NCBI GenBank assembly: GCA_903632075.3
Contig: CAHIKZ030000810.1
Location: forward strand, 142,001 to 206,000
Reading direction: 5' to 3'
Source: Acanthosepion pharaonis
Lineage: Eukaryota; Mollusca; Cephalopoda; Sepiida; Sepiidae
DNA: 64,000 bases
Part shown: positions 28,324-42,400 of the stretch, one piece after another
How positions within the stretch are numbered: the first letter of the stretch is position 1
How the letters are laid out: the number at the start of each line of letters is the position of its first letter
Notes under the pieces: generated by a model
What the model was told of the DNA's origin: nothing
The model's input: the letters and a program-made list of their open reading frames with translations, nothing else
The model's database searches: none
Program-made: the position numbers and the translations under genes

Positions 28324-29849
28324 ATATCAATACAAACATTTAGTCTGAAGTCTTTTTAAAGGATGAAACATATTACATAGAATTTTTTTCAATTTTGTCA
28401 TTCAATTAGCTAACACTTTTTTTTAAATGGTTTGGTTTATTTTGCTTTACGGCATATCAACCTCAATGGGTTATTTAATGCCAGCAAATTTTTTATTGCT
28501 GGTAATATTTTGTTTTGTCAAAAATCTGTTTCTGGTAATATTTTTCCTTCAAAATTGTATTCCCGTTAATAATTTGTTTCTAAAAAGTATTGCTGGTAGT
28601 AGTTAATTATTTGCCCATAGCTGGGACCCTAACAGGTGCTACCACCCCAGGTCAGGGTGGACCTGGGAACACCAGCAATTAAGAAGTGGTTTCAATTCTC
28701 CTCCAAACCTCCTGATCAGAGGCCTTGCTGCTGGACGTAGTTTAACGTCTTACCCAGGATGCAGATGTAGTTTAACATCTTACCCAGCACGTTTTTTTTA
28801 AATAAATTTTCAAATATTTAAGAAGGAATAATTTGGCAAATTTTAACTTTCGTGGCCACAAAAAAAAAACATGCTACTGAGACTCCCTCGGCAATGTTTA
28901 TTTACAAGATTATAAAAGTATATTATAAAGAAATAAATTTGAAAAAAAATCCTTTTTATTCAAAACTTTATTAAAAATTACAAAATTATGTAAACTAACT
29001 ACAATACAATATATAATTGTTTTATAAATACCTATGAAAACTGGTTTTTATTCATAATTTTATAAAAATGTTTATGAACCATAGAACAAGAAGAATAAAT
29101 TAAACACATGAATTTTTTTTCTGGATGTTATACATTTTCTTAAATTATTATCTATCTCAGATGACTTTTTGTTTTAATTTGCCAATTTTTTTTATATTCG
29201 TCGTCTGAGAAATCAAAAAGAATTTCATGCCCTAAACTACAACAATTATAGATTATCTCCCTTTCTAACCTTTTTTTTTTTTTTTTTTTTGGACAAGTTA
29301 AATGAGATAATTCATTTTTGCTTCATAAAGCAAACAATGCTTTATAAGCCAATATTTTAAAATATCTGCATTCATTTTTTTTTTTTTTTTTTTTGTTCAT
29401 TGTTCTAAAATGCTGTGTATTGGTGGAGAATTGAAGTGAAAATTCATCATTAACCAAACCTCAAAAAATAAAAATTAACACTGTCTCTGGTATAAATCCA
29501 TCTGTGTTCTACCCTGTTAAGCCTTACTGTCTATGATAGTACATTAGGTATTCTCATAGACTTTTATAGGTGATGGAGATGACATTTGTCTAAAAGAATT
29601 CTTGCTTCATAAATATATGCTGGGTGCATGTGTAATATGCTGTATTTTTTTGCCTATAACTTTTTGTTGTATCTGTTATCTCCCTTGTACTAATGATAGC
29701 CAGTAACAGTGTCTTTGTTATGGCAATGGTGGACTGTTTCAAGATGTTTATAAAGCTGGAAGATGAAAAAACTGACTGTGAAAGAGCAAAGCAATAATTA
29801 TTTGAAAAATAACTATTTAATAGAACTTTAAATAAATATCAATATATGT

Positions 29850-29880
<31 letters not shown>

Positions 29881-32081
29881 GAGAGCACAAGTAAGCTAAT
29901 AAGTACAAAAAAATTTATTGAATTCCAATAATTGAATTTTCCTAGAATTTTGAAAAGCAGACATATCAGGTGTTTAAAGACATTGAGTTTTCTTCAATCT
30001 TTTAAGTCCGAACTTTTCTGTTTTTATTAGAAGAGAATACGTTTCCTCTTAGAATCTTCTACAATTTCATGTGAAATGATCTTAGAATTGTTGTAATTAA
30101 AGCATATTGATAGGTCTATACATCAAGTAATCATTTATTCCATATAACGCATGTTATAATTTTATAATATTTGTTAGATTTTCAGAATATGCTAATAAAA
30201 TTTGAATACTACTTCCTTTTTATATAGTATTTACTCATAAACTATGATCTAAATACTAAGGTCATTACCACTTTGAGGATAAAAAAGAATTTTATTTAAA
30301 TAAGTTTAATTATAAAAACAATCATTTATGAAGGCTGCAAAAGACCAGATTAAACATGTGTAGCAGTTAATTAAAAAAAAATTTAAGCTAAATATGCAAA
30401 TTTGATTAATGTTTGCAAGATATAAAGTATTGCCTGGTAAATATAAATAATAAAACTGCATTTACTTATTGCAGTTTTACAGAATATATTTTTTGGATAC
30501 ACACTTTAATTTTCAGGGTTTTGTTTGAACAAACAAACTTCAAACTTTTTAAGTATTTTTTTTAATATTTTTGTCACAGGTTGACACCTGTGACAAAAAT
30601 ATTTTTAAAAAAATCATGAAGATGTATGTTGTATATTTTTGTTAGTACTTTTTTTTTTTTTTTTTTTTTTTTTGTTTTTTATTTTCTTTTTCTTTCTTTT
30701 TAGATGCTGGCAGCTCCCAAACCAAGCATCAATAATAATCTACAACAAATGAACCTTTTAAAGAGAAAAGCTAGTGAAAACCTTAATGACTCCAACTGTC
30801 ATAAAAAGCATAAAGGTATTTTACTGTTTTCAGTTCTTTTATCTTTTTGCTAGTGTTTGGGTCACTTTTGCTTTGAAAGAAAATGGCTGCAGCAAACCAA
30901 TTTATTACAACACCATGTTGGATTAGTTTGACTTCTTTAACACATGACTGCCAACAACAAGATAACTTGTACTCGGTGTCATAATAAAACCTGCCACAAG
31001 TTGTCTTGTTTTTAAGGTCTTGCTATTAAAGCTGCAACCACAACTTTTGGGTTGTTTTTTCATTGTTTTTAACAGAACTGGCATTTATGGCACAAATGAA
31101 AAATTGTACTGGCAACTAAAAACAAACTTATAGGGAAAATTTATTAAAAATATACCATAAAAACCCATGTAATTTTTGCATATTTTTTTTGCAAAAATAA
31201 AAATAAGCTTTAGAGGGTGCATAAATTACATGATCATTTCCAGCGGGTTTTTTTTTTTTTTTTTTTCCTTGTTAAAAAAGACTTTAAAAAAACATAAGCA
31301 TTCATACTGGAAGTTGACCCATTTAATGTCAGAATAAGTTTATACAGAAAAAATAAGGCTTTAAATTTAACGAAGTTGACTTTTATTTAGGCTGGGCAAT
31401 ATAATGCTTATTTTTTCTGTATAAATTTACTAAAACCATTAAATGGTTAACTACTTTTTGAAGTCTGACATTCATGCTGGTAATTACAATTCAGGCCATA
31501 TTTTAAATTGCTTGGGGTTTCTACCTATTGCAATGGATCACCATTGACATACATAGTGGCATGGATATCTTGACAGGAAAAAATATAATATGGATAATCT
31601 TGACTGTATGGTTTTATTCTTGTCTGTTTTTCTTGTTTTGTTGTAAGATTGGCAAAATTGTTGAAGATGTTAAGGAAAAGGATGTAAATTGTAAAAATTT
31701 CCTGTGATCGCGATTTAAGAAGACATACAGCATAATCATAAATAAGTGAAATTATGCTAAATACAACTAAATTGGAAACTTCTTCCCCCTCCCTGGGCAT
31801 ATTGGCAATTCTGAAAATTTTGGTGTGCAAATTTTACAGGTTAAAAGCTTCTCTAATTTTTTTATTTTTTTTTTTAACAAATTTTATCCCAAAGATCCCC
31901 TATATAAATTACACCGGTGCACAAATTACATGGGTTTTAACAGTAACATAAAGCATTTGAGAAGCAGAAAAGGTGTGCAATATCAAAATTCACTGCTCAA
32001 AAGATTTTTTTTTTTTTTTTTTTTTTAAACAATGCAGAGAGGTGTTTTGTCTTCATGAATGGCACAAAAGTACTGTTTTTC

Positions 32082-32116
<35 letters not shown>

Positions 32117-34593
32117 ATAGATTTTTCAGGATTTGGTTGGATGTTGCTTCTTATCAGTTGGTGGTATCGCTTCTAGATAACACTGTGTTCCACTGTCCAT
32201 CCTTGGATGTTTTGTGTTACTTGGTAGTTGATCACCAAGCAAACATTTTACAAATTTCTCTTTAAAGGCAAGACTTTTCAATGTTAAGACTTCAGTTGAA
32301 GCTATATGATTCAAATCGTAATTATTTTTATTGCTAAAGTTGCCAATCACCCTGACAAATGAAGAAGAAACTTGTAGCACTAGAAATGTGGTTCTGATGA
32401 GAAAAATTGCTGAGCCCAACCTAAAGCAGTCAGTAAGCATTCAAGAAACCAGTGTTCTTGCCCAGGTCATTCTTCCCCTGCCTTGTGTATGTCACCAGAA
32501 AAAATGAGGTATAGAGGGTTCATCCCTCGTGCTACCTTTATAAGGTCTGAAGAAAGGTGACAAGCAAATCGAATTACTCGACCAAAGAAATCATTGGCTA
32601 GAGAAAACTCACAAGCAACTATAAAACAATTTATTACAAGGCAAACAATATACCATCATGGATTCTTCAGGTGATCTCAAGGACACATGGCCCAGTGGAT
32701 AAAAGTGTTGGTTGGATCCAGTGACTTCACCCAAAGAATTGTGAGTTCAATACCTGGCTACTGCAGCGGTGAACAAAAACTTGGAAAGTCGACTTAAAGG
32801 GAGATAACTGAGACGTCCGGAAGAGGCATGGCATGTGGAACTAGAACAATCTATCCTAGTGAACAAAATAAAGGATTTGGCTCAAAATTCCAATCACCTG
32901 AAGAATGCTGGAATGTACAACAATCAAAACATTGTGAATATGGCAAAACATGAGGACAACAGTCCAGACAATGCAAATAGAATAAATAATTACAATATCT
33001 CATCTCAGAAATATAGACAGATATTGTCATAAGGCTTGCTATTCTATCACAAATGTTCAGATGAGCTACAATTCCTTAGTTCCAGCAGTTCAGACCTTCG
33101 CAGCTAGGATCTGCCATGCCACATACACAGGGTTGAATCGTCCTAATTTCCTCCATTTTCAATTGGTAAGAAAGTTCCACTTACCTTCTTCCCAAGAAAC
33201 CTGTTTTGTTGAAACAGACTCCAAAGAGTATGCTTCCCCATCAATACAATCTTCAAATTAACTGTTATCTATCCTACATATCCTCATAATCTATACTTAC
33301 CTCCTCTTCTTGAAACACCCACATTCAGTAACACTCTATCTTGAGTGGCTCTTGGTAATCATTTGGTAAAAAAAAAAATCGAAATCTTAACTAATGGTTA
33401 CTGGCAAATTCTATTTTAGTCTTACAACTAGTATAACTGCCAATTAAATATTAAAAGTTTTTCAATTACAAATTGTTGTAAATACTACTGCAATGTATAA
33501 TTTTATTTTTAAAATTGACTCCACCTTCTATCAAAAATTGCAATAACCGTGCATAGTCAAGTGGCAATATGGTAGTTTATATAGTGTCATGAAAACATTT
33601 TTTTTTCTTGGTCCTTTCAACCCAAGCAAGGTAATAAATCCACAAAGAATCAAGGGGTTACTGAGTGTGAAAGAATGAGAAAAAAAGAAAAGAAACATTA
33701 TTAAGGAGAGAGAACAATAAAAGAGAAGGAATTAATAAGACAGATGATCATGGTTGAAATTTCATTTAAATTTTTGAAGATCAAAGTTGACTTGGAAGCA
33801 AGAAGCCAGAAGAGAGTTTTACAAGTGAGAAATACAAGAGATGAATATGTTTTAATGTTCAAAGATATTGCAGTCTTAGTTTTAAAACCTTTAGACACTG
33901 TAAAGTAGGTAGCTCCACACACTTTCAAAACCCAAGGTTTAATATGAATTTTTAAAAATGGAAAAGCGTTCATTTTAGCTTTAATTGAAAGCCAAATGAT
34001 TAAATTTACTATTTCCAGTAAGCAAAATACTCTGGTGTATTTCAACTTATTGACTAGAATCTCAATTTTTTGATCACTTTCAGAAAAGCAATAAATACCA
34101 GCCATTTTTGATACATTTGTAAACAAAAGTTAATTCTCGATTTTAAAAATCTTCCAAAAGTAAAATATACTTTTTGAAACTTTATTTGAGGAATATTAAC
34201 TGATTTAAAGTATAATTAATCTGATTTGAAAAAAATATTTACTTTAAGTTTAAAATAACAGAAGTGGATTTTTAAAACAAACAGTAGCAGTGATTACATC
34301 CTTATCACCATTACTTGTCACTCATAGATCACTTAATGAGTGATGACAAAATCTGTCACCACCTTTACTTTTGTTCTATGGAGACTTTATCTGTTAAAAC
34401 ATAATTTAAGAAAATGACAAGTGAGTGCCTTTTTTTATAAATTTTAAGTACTCAGTAATCTTAAAAATATTGGAAAATATTCTCCGTAATTTAATTTTAG
34501 GAATGTTGAATTTAAATTTACTATAGTCATTGCTCTTATTTTCTGATTATGTTGTATATGGTCAACCATACTTTCAAACAGGGACACATCATG

Positions 34594-34633
<40 letters not shown>

Positions 34634-37600
34634 CTTTTTTTAAAATATTAGGTGTAAACAACTTTTATTGAATTTTCAATTTTTGATTTGTAAATATAGT
34701 TTTCACTTAATAACAATATCACCCAACCAGATTGGAGTAATGCAGAATTTAAATGATTTATAATATAAATTATTGTAATTAAGATTTTTAAAAAAAATGA
34801 AAACAATTCTTGTAAAAATTCATTATTCATCAAAAAATTTATTTTTCTTAAGACAATAGTGTTCTTAATAAATCTTATTTAAATTCCCCAAGGAGTCCTG
34901 CTTTTAACTAATAAAACAAATTTTGAGATAGCAATTTAATTTCTCAAAATTTCATAAAATTAAGTAGCATATGTAAAAAAAAATTTTTAAAAATACATAT
35001 ATATAAACTAATCGTAAATATTATGTCAACCACTGACGTAAAAAAAAACAAAAAAAAAAAACAAGATTTTAACCACAATTTCAGATGTGCTAGAAAGGAT
35101 TAAAAAATTTAATACAATAATACTTTGGTCTTTCCTCTTAATAATATTAATATTTTGACGATAAAACTTTGTTTTTATTAAGTTTGGGTCCTTTTTTTCA
35201 TCATGCTATTTTTTTTTTTTTTTTTTTTTTTTTTTTAGTTAGCAAGTAGAGGTACCTACTGTAAAGTATTAAAAACTACAATAATTTTATTTTTTTAGCT
35301 GTCTTATATTAACTTAACACTCCATCCCTCAGTGTAAATTGTGTTAACATTATTGTTAATTAAATGGATAGGATTATAAAATACTTTTTTTATTATTTTT
35401 CAGAAGAAGAGAAAGATCCAGCTGTAAAATCCAAGTAAGTTCTCAAACGCTTTACATACGATTCTTAAATAAAACAAAATCATTTTTAGCCTTAGAATAA
35501 ATCAAAGAAAATATTTGTATGTGTGTGCGTGCGCGCAATTCCAAAATGCAGTTCTCCTTGTTGTTGCTGCAGACAGAAACTTCAAACAATGGGAAGGTGC
35601 TGTCTGGGGAGCAGATCCCTAGTCACTTGGCCTCCAGATTTATTTAATCAGTTCCAACATTAGAAATAGACTAAATATCAATCTTTCTACTGGATATGCT
35701 AGGAGAAATTTATATGATATTGGTCTGATTTTTGTTTTGTTGCCATTACTCACCAAAAATAACATACTGTACAATGTTTATTAGTACAATACCATTAAAA
35801 TGAATTTTGGGTTATTTGAGCGAGGGACCAACAAAAGTCCTTGTAACACCAAAGATAAACTGAAGTCAAGGATTATGGCAGCATTCACCAACTTAAACAA
35901 AACACACTAGAAGACGGTCCAGAAGAGTTGCAAGAGATTCCAAAGTCATCTGGAGTCTGTGGTTGAAGCCAATGCCAATTTTATTGAATAAATTTACTGT
36001 TTAGTATTTCAAGATATTTTTGTGTAATTTTGGTAAATGTATCTATTAAAATGAGATCTCAGTGTTATTTTCATTTTTGTGTCATTTAGACAACAATTTA
36101 TTCATCACACCCTGTATGTTTCAGACGTTTTATTTTGTAATATTGTCAAAACTTCATGGAAATATTTTCAAATTTCCTAAAGCATTTTACTTAAAAGAAT
36201 TGCTGGACCCTTTTTTTTTTTTTCCTTTTTCAGTTCTAGATCTTGTTTATAGTTTGATAACATGTTCTTTTAATTATTTCCTGACAACTACAGTGTTTAT
36301 TAGATTTTCTCAAGTAAATAATAAACACATCAAATACTTTGATGTATCAGTCAGTTATAACAAATTTAGTATAGGAGAAATAAAAATTCAACATAGAATA
36401 GGCTGCACAAAGGTCTTTGGTCAACACTGCAAATTGCTTCAAAATGAAAAGCATTAACCTAAAAACTCTTAGCCTTGTCGGATCCAGACTCTCATATGGA
36501 TGACATGTATAGCACCAAACTCATTCAGAAATATCTAGACTATCTGCTGTATGCAACCATTTTCTCAGATCAGTGGGTAAAAATGGCTTCAAACAAATGA
36601 AGCATATAGATCTTAAAAAGGACCATTCTTCTTCAAACCTTGTGAACTGACACTACAGAATCACAAAGACTGTACCAAATACCAGAAACTATGACACTCG
36701 AGGACTGCCAACAGTCGCAACAACTAAAATGGAAATAATGTATAACTTGAAAAGAAAATGATATAATCAAAATGTTGATATACTGCACGACTTTGAACAA
36801 AAGGTTAGGAAGGAAACTCCCATCAATACTGGAAAGAGCAATAATACTAGACTTGAAAAACCTATTTTCCTGAGAAATTGTTTTAATAGAATGTTTTTTT
36901 ATAAATTTCAAATAAGAGTTGCACTTATTGCTTGATCCTTGAATACCAAATGTTTCCGTATAAGAAAATTGTTATTACCATTATCTTCATTCTCTTCATA
37001 TTCCATTAGTGAGATGCAAGTTCCACTCGAGCAACTTCACACAAACATCTGCTTTGTGGAACAGACTCTCGAGACAATGCTTCCCTGATCACTAATAATC
37101 TTAACCTGTTCAAGTCTAAAGTTAACCATTATCTTTTACACACATATGCATAAACTGTGCTTCTTACTCTGTAACCCTCTGCCTTTAATGGCTCTCGGGC
37201 CTTGTCTAGGGTGAACATCATTGTAAAATAAAATTAAAAAAACTATCACCAACTTATGACACTTTCTGATTTTTTTTGTTTTTCCAACCTACCCATTTAT
37301 TCCTATCTCCCCCTTTGTTTGGCACCAACCTGTAGCTAATTTTAGCATGCTGTGGTTTTTATATTTGATTTCATTATTATTTCAAGATCTACACCACATT
37401 TCCAGAACTGCCGCAGTAGATATTTATTAAACTTCAGAACTGAGAAGACAGTTTTTTGAGTTCAGTGTATTATCAAACGAGGATGTCTGAAATTATTTTG
37501 TAAATATCGAGGGGAGGTAACTGTCAACTACAGTTGAGAAAATTTCTAACATTTCAATATTAATTATCAGTTAAAACAGGGGTCAAAATTATAGCATTTC

Positions 37601-39287
37601 ATTATTTCTTATGCCATGTCTCTTACAGACATAGGCAATCATGGCTCTCCACTTATTTCTTTTTTTTTATTATCTGGGAATTGCTTTGTCTTATTTAGAA
37701 AGATAGTAGTCACCTGTTACCTTTTCCATTTTTGCATTCAGTCTTCCTTCTCTTCAACTAGCAAGGCTAGAGAGCCCAGCTTACCCTAGCCAGGGGAGGG
37801 AAAAGAGATAGACTCATGCCGTTCTCAAAAGCATTAATGTAAAAATGAATGCAGTCGACGAAGCCTGAATTTGAACTCAGCTCTATGGTTTCACTTTCAG
37901 TACTGATAACACCTATGCTATCTGCACATCCCAATTTCATTATAGTTTTGTAAAAGGAAACTAAAGTGAATTAGACCTAATCAGCAAATGCCTTTCTCAT
38001 TATCATTTTCAAATCTATTTACGCTTCCGAGTTATTGAATTTTACTCTCTGACTGATTTCGCTTTTATTACTATACTATTTAGCTATTACAGAAGTTTCC
38101 ATATTAATACATCGTGTTATATAAGACAGGATGTCAAAAAAAAAAATAGGATTCTTTTTTTCATAACCTGGAATGAAACCATTGTGGTATTTAGGAGTTA
38201 TCTCCTCCTTGAAGGAAATGGGGGTGGAATGATGTATTTGAGTTATCTCCCATTTTTTCAGTTTTTTTCCCCTCCATCTTGATCTAATTTTAATTTGCAT
38301 CGAAGCTGGTGCAAGGGTCTCGTGATTCTTAACCTCTGATACACGGGACCCCCAAATCTACTAGATCTCAATTTTCATATAAAATACAAATTTTACTGTA
38401 ACCTAATTTTGTACAATAATGGATTATATGCTATATAAGTGAACAATTCAACTAGAAAAATTGAAAATATATACAATGTATCTAAAGAGACCTGTCAGAA
38501 TAGATCATTCCATCTTAAATAAATCAACAATGTTTTGCAGCAATTTTTAACATCAACTCTTCTTGTTAAAAAGTTGAATAATTTTAACACATTCAACATT
38601 ATGAATGAAAAAATGAATCTAAAAAAAAAATTTAATAATTTAATAGTCAGTTATGCTTACTTTAATTTGTAACATATACGAATGTAGATAGAAAAAAACA
38701 TGTTGATAAGATAGCAAGAGTCAAAAGCACCAATCATGGGGTGGGGTTCTAATCAAGCTTGAGACTCCTCTGGTTGTGGGTCTTTGGGGATAGTAAATGC
38801 CAGTCCTGATTAGCATATTAGATTATTACTATTGTTATGTTTTAATGACCTAAACTTGATCCTAGGATGTTTAAATGACTAAAAGATAAATTTATTCTTA
38901 AGATAAAATTGTATTGAGAGTGCACTAATTTTATTTTCACTGTACCTTCTTTCTTTATAAAATTACTACTGATATAATGTGGTATAAGTAAAAACAATAA
39001 AGATAAATAAAAATAAGTTTTCTTTTTCTTTTTGTGTGGGGGTGAATGAAATCAGCCAAGTTAAACAAATTTACATGTCAAAATTTAAATTTACAGCTGA
39101 TCATTTCTGTATCTTTAATGTATCAATGTTAAATGGCATTTGTTGTACTTATCCTCGCCCCCCCCCACCCTACTTCCTCCTTCTTACTAGCAGACCAAAC
39201 AATTACAAAAAAAGTTTGTTTACAAAACTCCGGAGACTATTTCAAATCCACTATAGTAATATTTGACATAATAAAAATGTGTGTTTG

Positions 39288-39319
<32 letters not shown>

Positions 39320-39400
39320 CACATTTTTATTATGTCAAATATTTTATTTATCTCTGATATTGAGCACTTTCTAATAAGTACCGTGCATATAATATATAAA

Positions 39401-39449
<49 letters not shown>

Positions 39450-42400
39450 CTGTGTTTTTGTAAAAAAAAAAAAAAATTGTGGTGCGTTTTGTTTTTAGAA
39501 TTTTATTAGACAATCCCTGTACCACAAAAAAAAACCTTTCCCCGCTTTGTCATAGATTTTGATATATATAGGTTATGACTTTCTATAAAATAATTGATTT
39601 CCTGTATCATAATTTGATGAACTTTTGTTAAAAAATAATGAAAACTGATTTAAGGTTGTATGTTATACTATAGCTGTAAACTATTAAATGTGTTAAAAAT
39701 ACATAAATACTATACAATTACATCATTAGCAAATTGAAAAATAAACCTGAGATATTTTGATTTTTTTTTTTTTTTTTTTTTTTTCCTACCCTTATTATTA
39801 TTATTATTAATTCCATTTTCATTACTTTTAAACAATTTCATTGATTTATGACACAGAAACATCAGGGATAGAGTGTATGTAAATATTATGAATATGAAGA
39901 CTGAATAAAAGCAATCTGTTTCATGTCTGCACACCATGGCCTGAAGATTGCATTCAAGGATGAAACAGACTGTCAACGCTCAGTGCCCACTTATCAATGG
40001 TATGACGCTTGCCTTGTATTGTAACAGTCTGGTTTCAAATCTCTGTAGTGGATGCTCACTTCTGATGAGTCCCAAAAATAGGACGAAACGGCCGTCCAGT
40101 GCTTTTCTGTTGAAGTTTCTAGGTCTAGTCATGATGAATTATTATGAAAAAAATAAATAAATATGTAATATTATTATTATTATTATTATTAGTTCATGGA
40201 AAAATTTTGTTCCCAGTTAAAAAATTAAAACCAAAATTTTACATGTTGTCAAAAAGAAAAACGTGTATTAGTCATGTACATTGTCTCCCGTATTCCCACA
40301 AGATTGTTGATACCATTCTAGTAGAAACTTTTTGTTGGGAGAAGTTTTGTGAGGTAGTTTTCGACTAAATTGTAAAGAGCCAAATTTTTTATTTAAATTG
40401 TTCTGTAGAGACCAGAACATGAAAATCTGAAGGAGCTAAGTCAGGAGAATACAGTGGGTGTTAGAGGGGGGTTGCCCATCTCAACCTTTTAAGATTCTGC
40501 AGGGGGATCTGTTTTGCAGAGATGCAGTCTTTCATTGACATGGTAGAAAATGATAGCTTTTCAATTTACTAAAATTACACATTTTTCTTGAATAGCCACA
40601 TTGAAATTGATGATTTGGTCACCATACTTTGAAGTTATTGCCTTACCACATGAAAGAAGCTCAAAGGACAGCAACAACCACATTGGATGCAATCCCACTT
40701 TAGCCATTGCTTCTGCACATTCACAAGCCTGTTTCTAGCTCTGTTTGTATTAAACATTATCATAAATGATCCATTTTTCATCACCTATGACAATTCTATC
40801 CAAGAACATCTCTTTTTCATGGTGCAGCAGCAAAGAAATTGACACAGAAACATGATCGAACTTGTTATGTTAGAGAATATGGCACCCATGTATTGAGTTT
40901 AGAAACAAACCTAAGTCTCTTCAAATAGTGAAAGGCAGCTAAGATATTGATTTTTCAAATTCTTAGCGATCTCTTCCATTGAAATTTTCAGTTCATTCTC
41001 CATGAAGCTGAGCATCTTTATTAACATCAGAAGGTCACCCGACACATGGTTGACCATCTAGGTTAAAATCACCCTGACAAAATCTGCCAAACCACTTTTT
41101 GACTATCCAATAAGCTAAAGCATGCTCTAAATAAACCTAAATGCTTTTTTTGTCACAGTTCTAATGCTTACTCCTTTCCAAAATTCATAAAGCATAATAT
41201 GGCAAAAGTGCAACTTTTCATCCTCCATCTTTAAGGCATTCATTTGTGGACAAAATGTCAATATTCAACAAAGTCCAACTCACAACTGAACAATGCAAGA
41301 TTTCAATCTAGAACACACCAGAAATCAGCACCAAAACAAATGCCAGATTCGAGTTGGTCATTTTATATTAATGAACATCAGGCACAAACTTTTGCAATGA
41401 TCTGATATTTGTCTATTTTTGTAATTGATTTGTTTCTGTTGTCTGACAGAAGCATCTAATCTTAGACTAGAATATTAATCTAATCTAGGATACTGTTTTG
41501 TACCTATGCCAACAGTAATTAAATTTAGTAAATCTTTGTGTACTAAAAAAAAGTATATATAAGGTTGGTTAGAAATCAATTAAAAGTGAAGAATGATTCA
41601 CAATTTATAAAACTTCTTTTTTAGTTTGACAAAATCACCAACACAGACTTCCCAATCTGATCCCAGTGCTTGGCATAAGCAGTTAGCTGCCACATGTTCT
41701 GAAGAATCGTCATCTGAAGACGAGGCAGGGAAAGAAACGGATGTCAATGGTCATCCTCCTGTTGAAAATGAGACCCCATCAAGTTCAGAAGTCACAAGCA
41801 AAGCTGATTTACCTGCAGGTAAACGAATAAATACTTATGAATGTTTAGACTATAAGCAGCTCATTATTTCAAACGATTTGTCTTTCTTTTTTTTCTTGGA
41901 GGGCAAAAAAACACCAGCTTCCCTAAAAAGTATTGTCATTGTTAATTTATGCAGATTCGATAAAATGAATAGACCCAATGAATTGACAGCTATAGGTTCT
42001 GAAATTCCCAAGGAGGAGATAGGTAATGGAATGAGAATACTATGTGGATCAGAGAAAAGGGATATTTGAAATTCTCAGAAGGTTACCAAATTCTACAGAC
42101 ATCTGATGAAGGACAGGAAGTAGTCTGGCCAAAACATTAAATACAACAAAGATGAAACTGGTCAGATTGTAATGGTAATATTAGCCATTTCCTTATAAGG
42201 AAATATTCGACATTCATTGACTGAGCAGACAGTGCTAGTCAAGTTATGCTTTTCTTGACTCCCTGACCATCACATTGGGATCAATGCGTAGTATCTGTTC
42301 TCATCTTCAACAGTAATATTAGTGATTTCCTTATAGGGAAACATTCAGCATTCATTGACTGAGCAGTTAGTGTTGCTATCAGTTGGCATTTATAAAATCT

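Noticed and set aside
32689..32765. Functional tRNA gene
   Set aside because: A- and B-box-like sequences are present but the cloverleaf arms do not pair well and the sequence continues as a SINE.
36062..36457. 131-codon plus-strand open frame
   Set aside because: It begins inside a mariner 3' end and continues through AT-rich intron; composition is F/L/I-rich without any motif, and ZNF830 does not splice into it.
41819..42069. Continuation of the ZNF830 exon 5 frame into the intron
   Set aside because: A good GTAAAC donor at 41819 and the in-frame match of exon 6 show that the exon ends at 41818; the extension has no family similarity.
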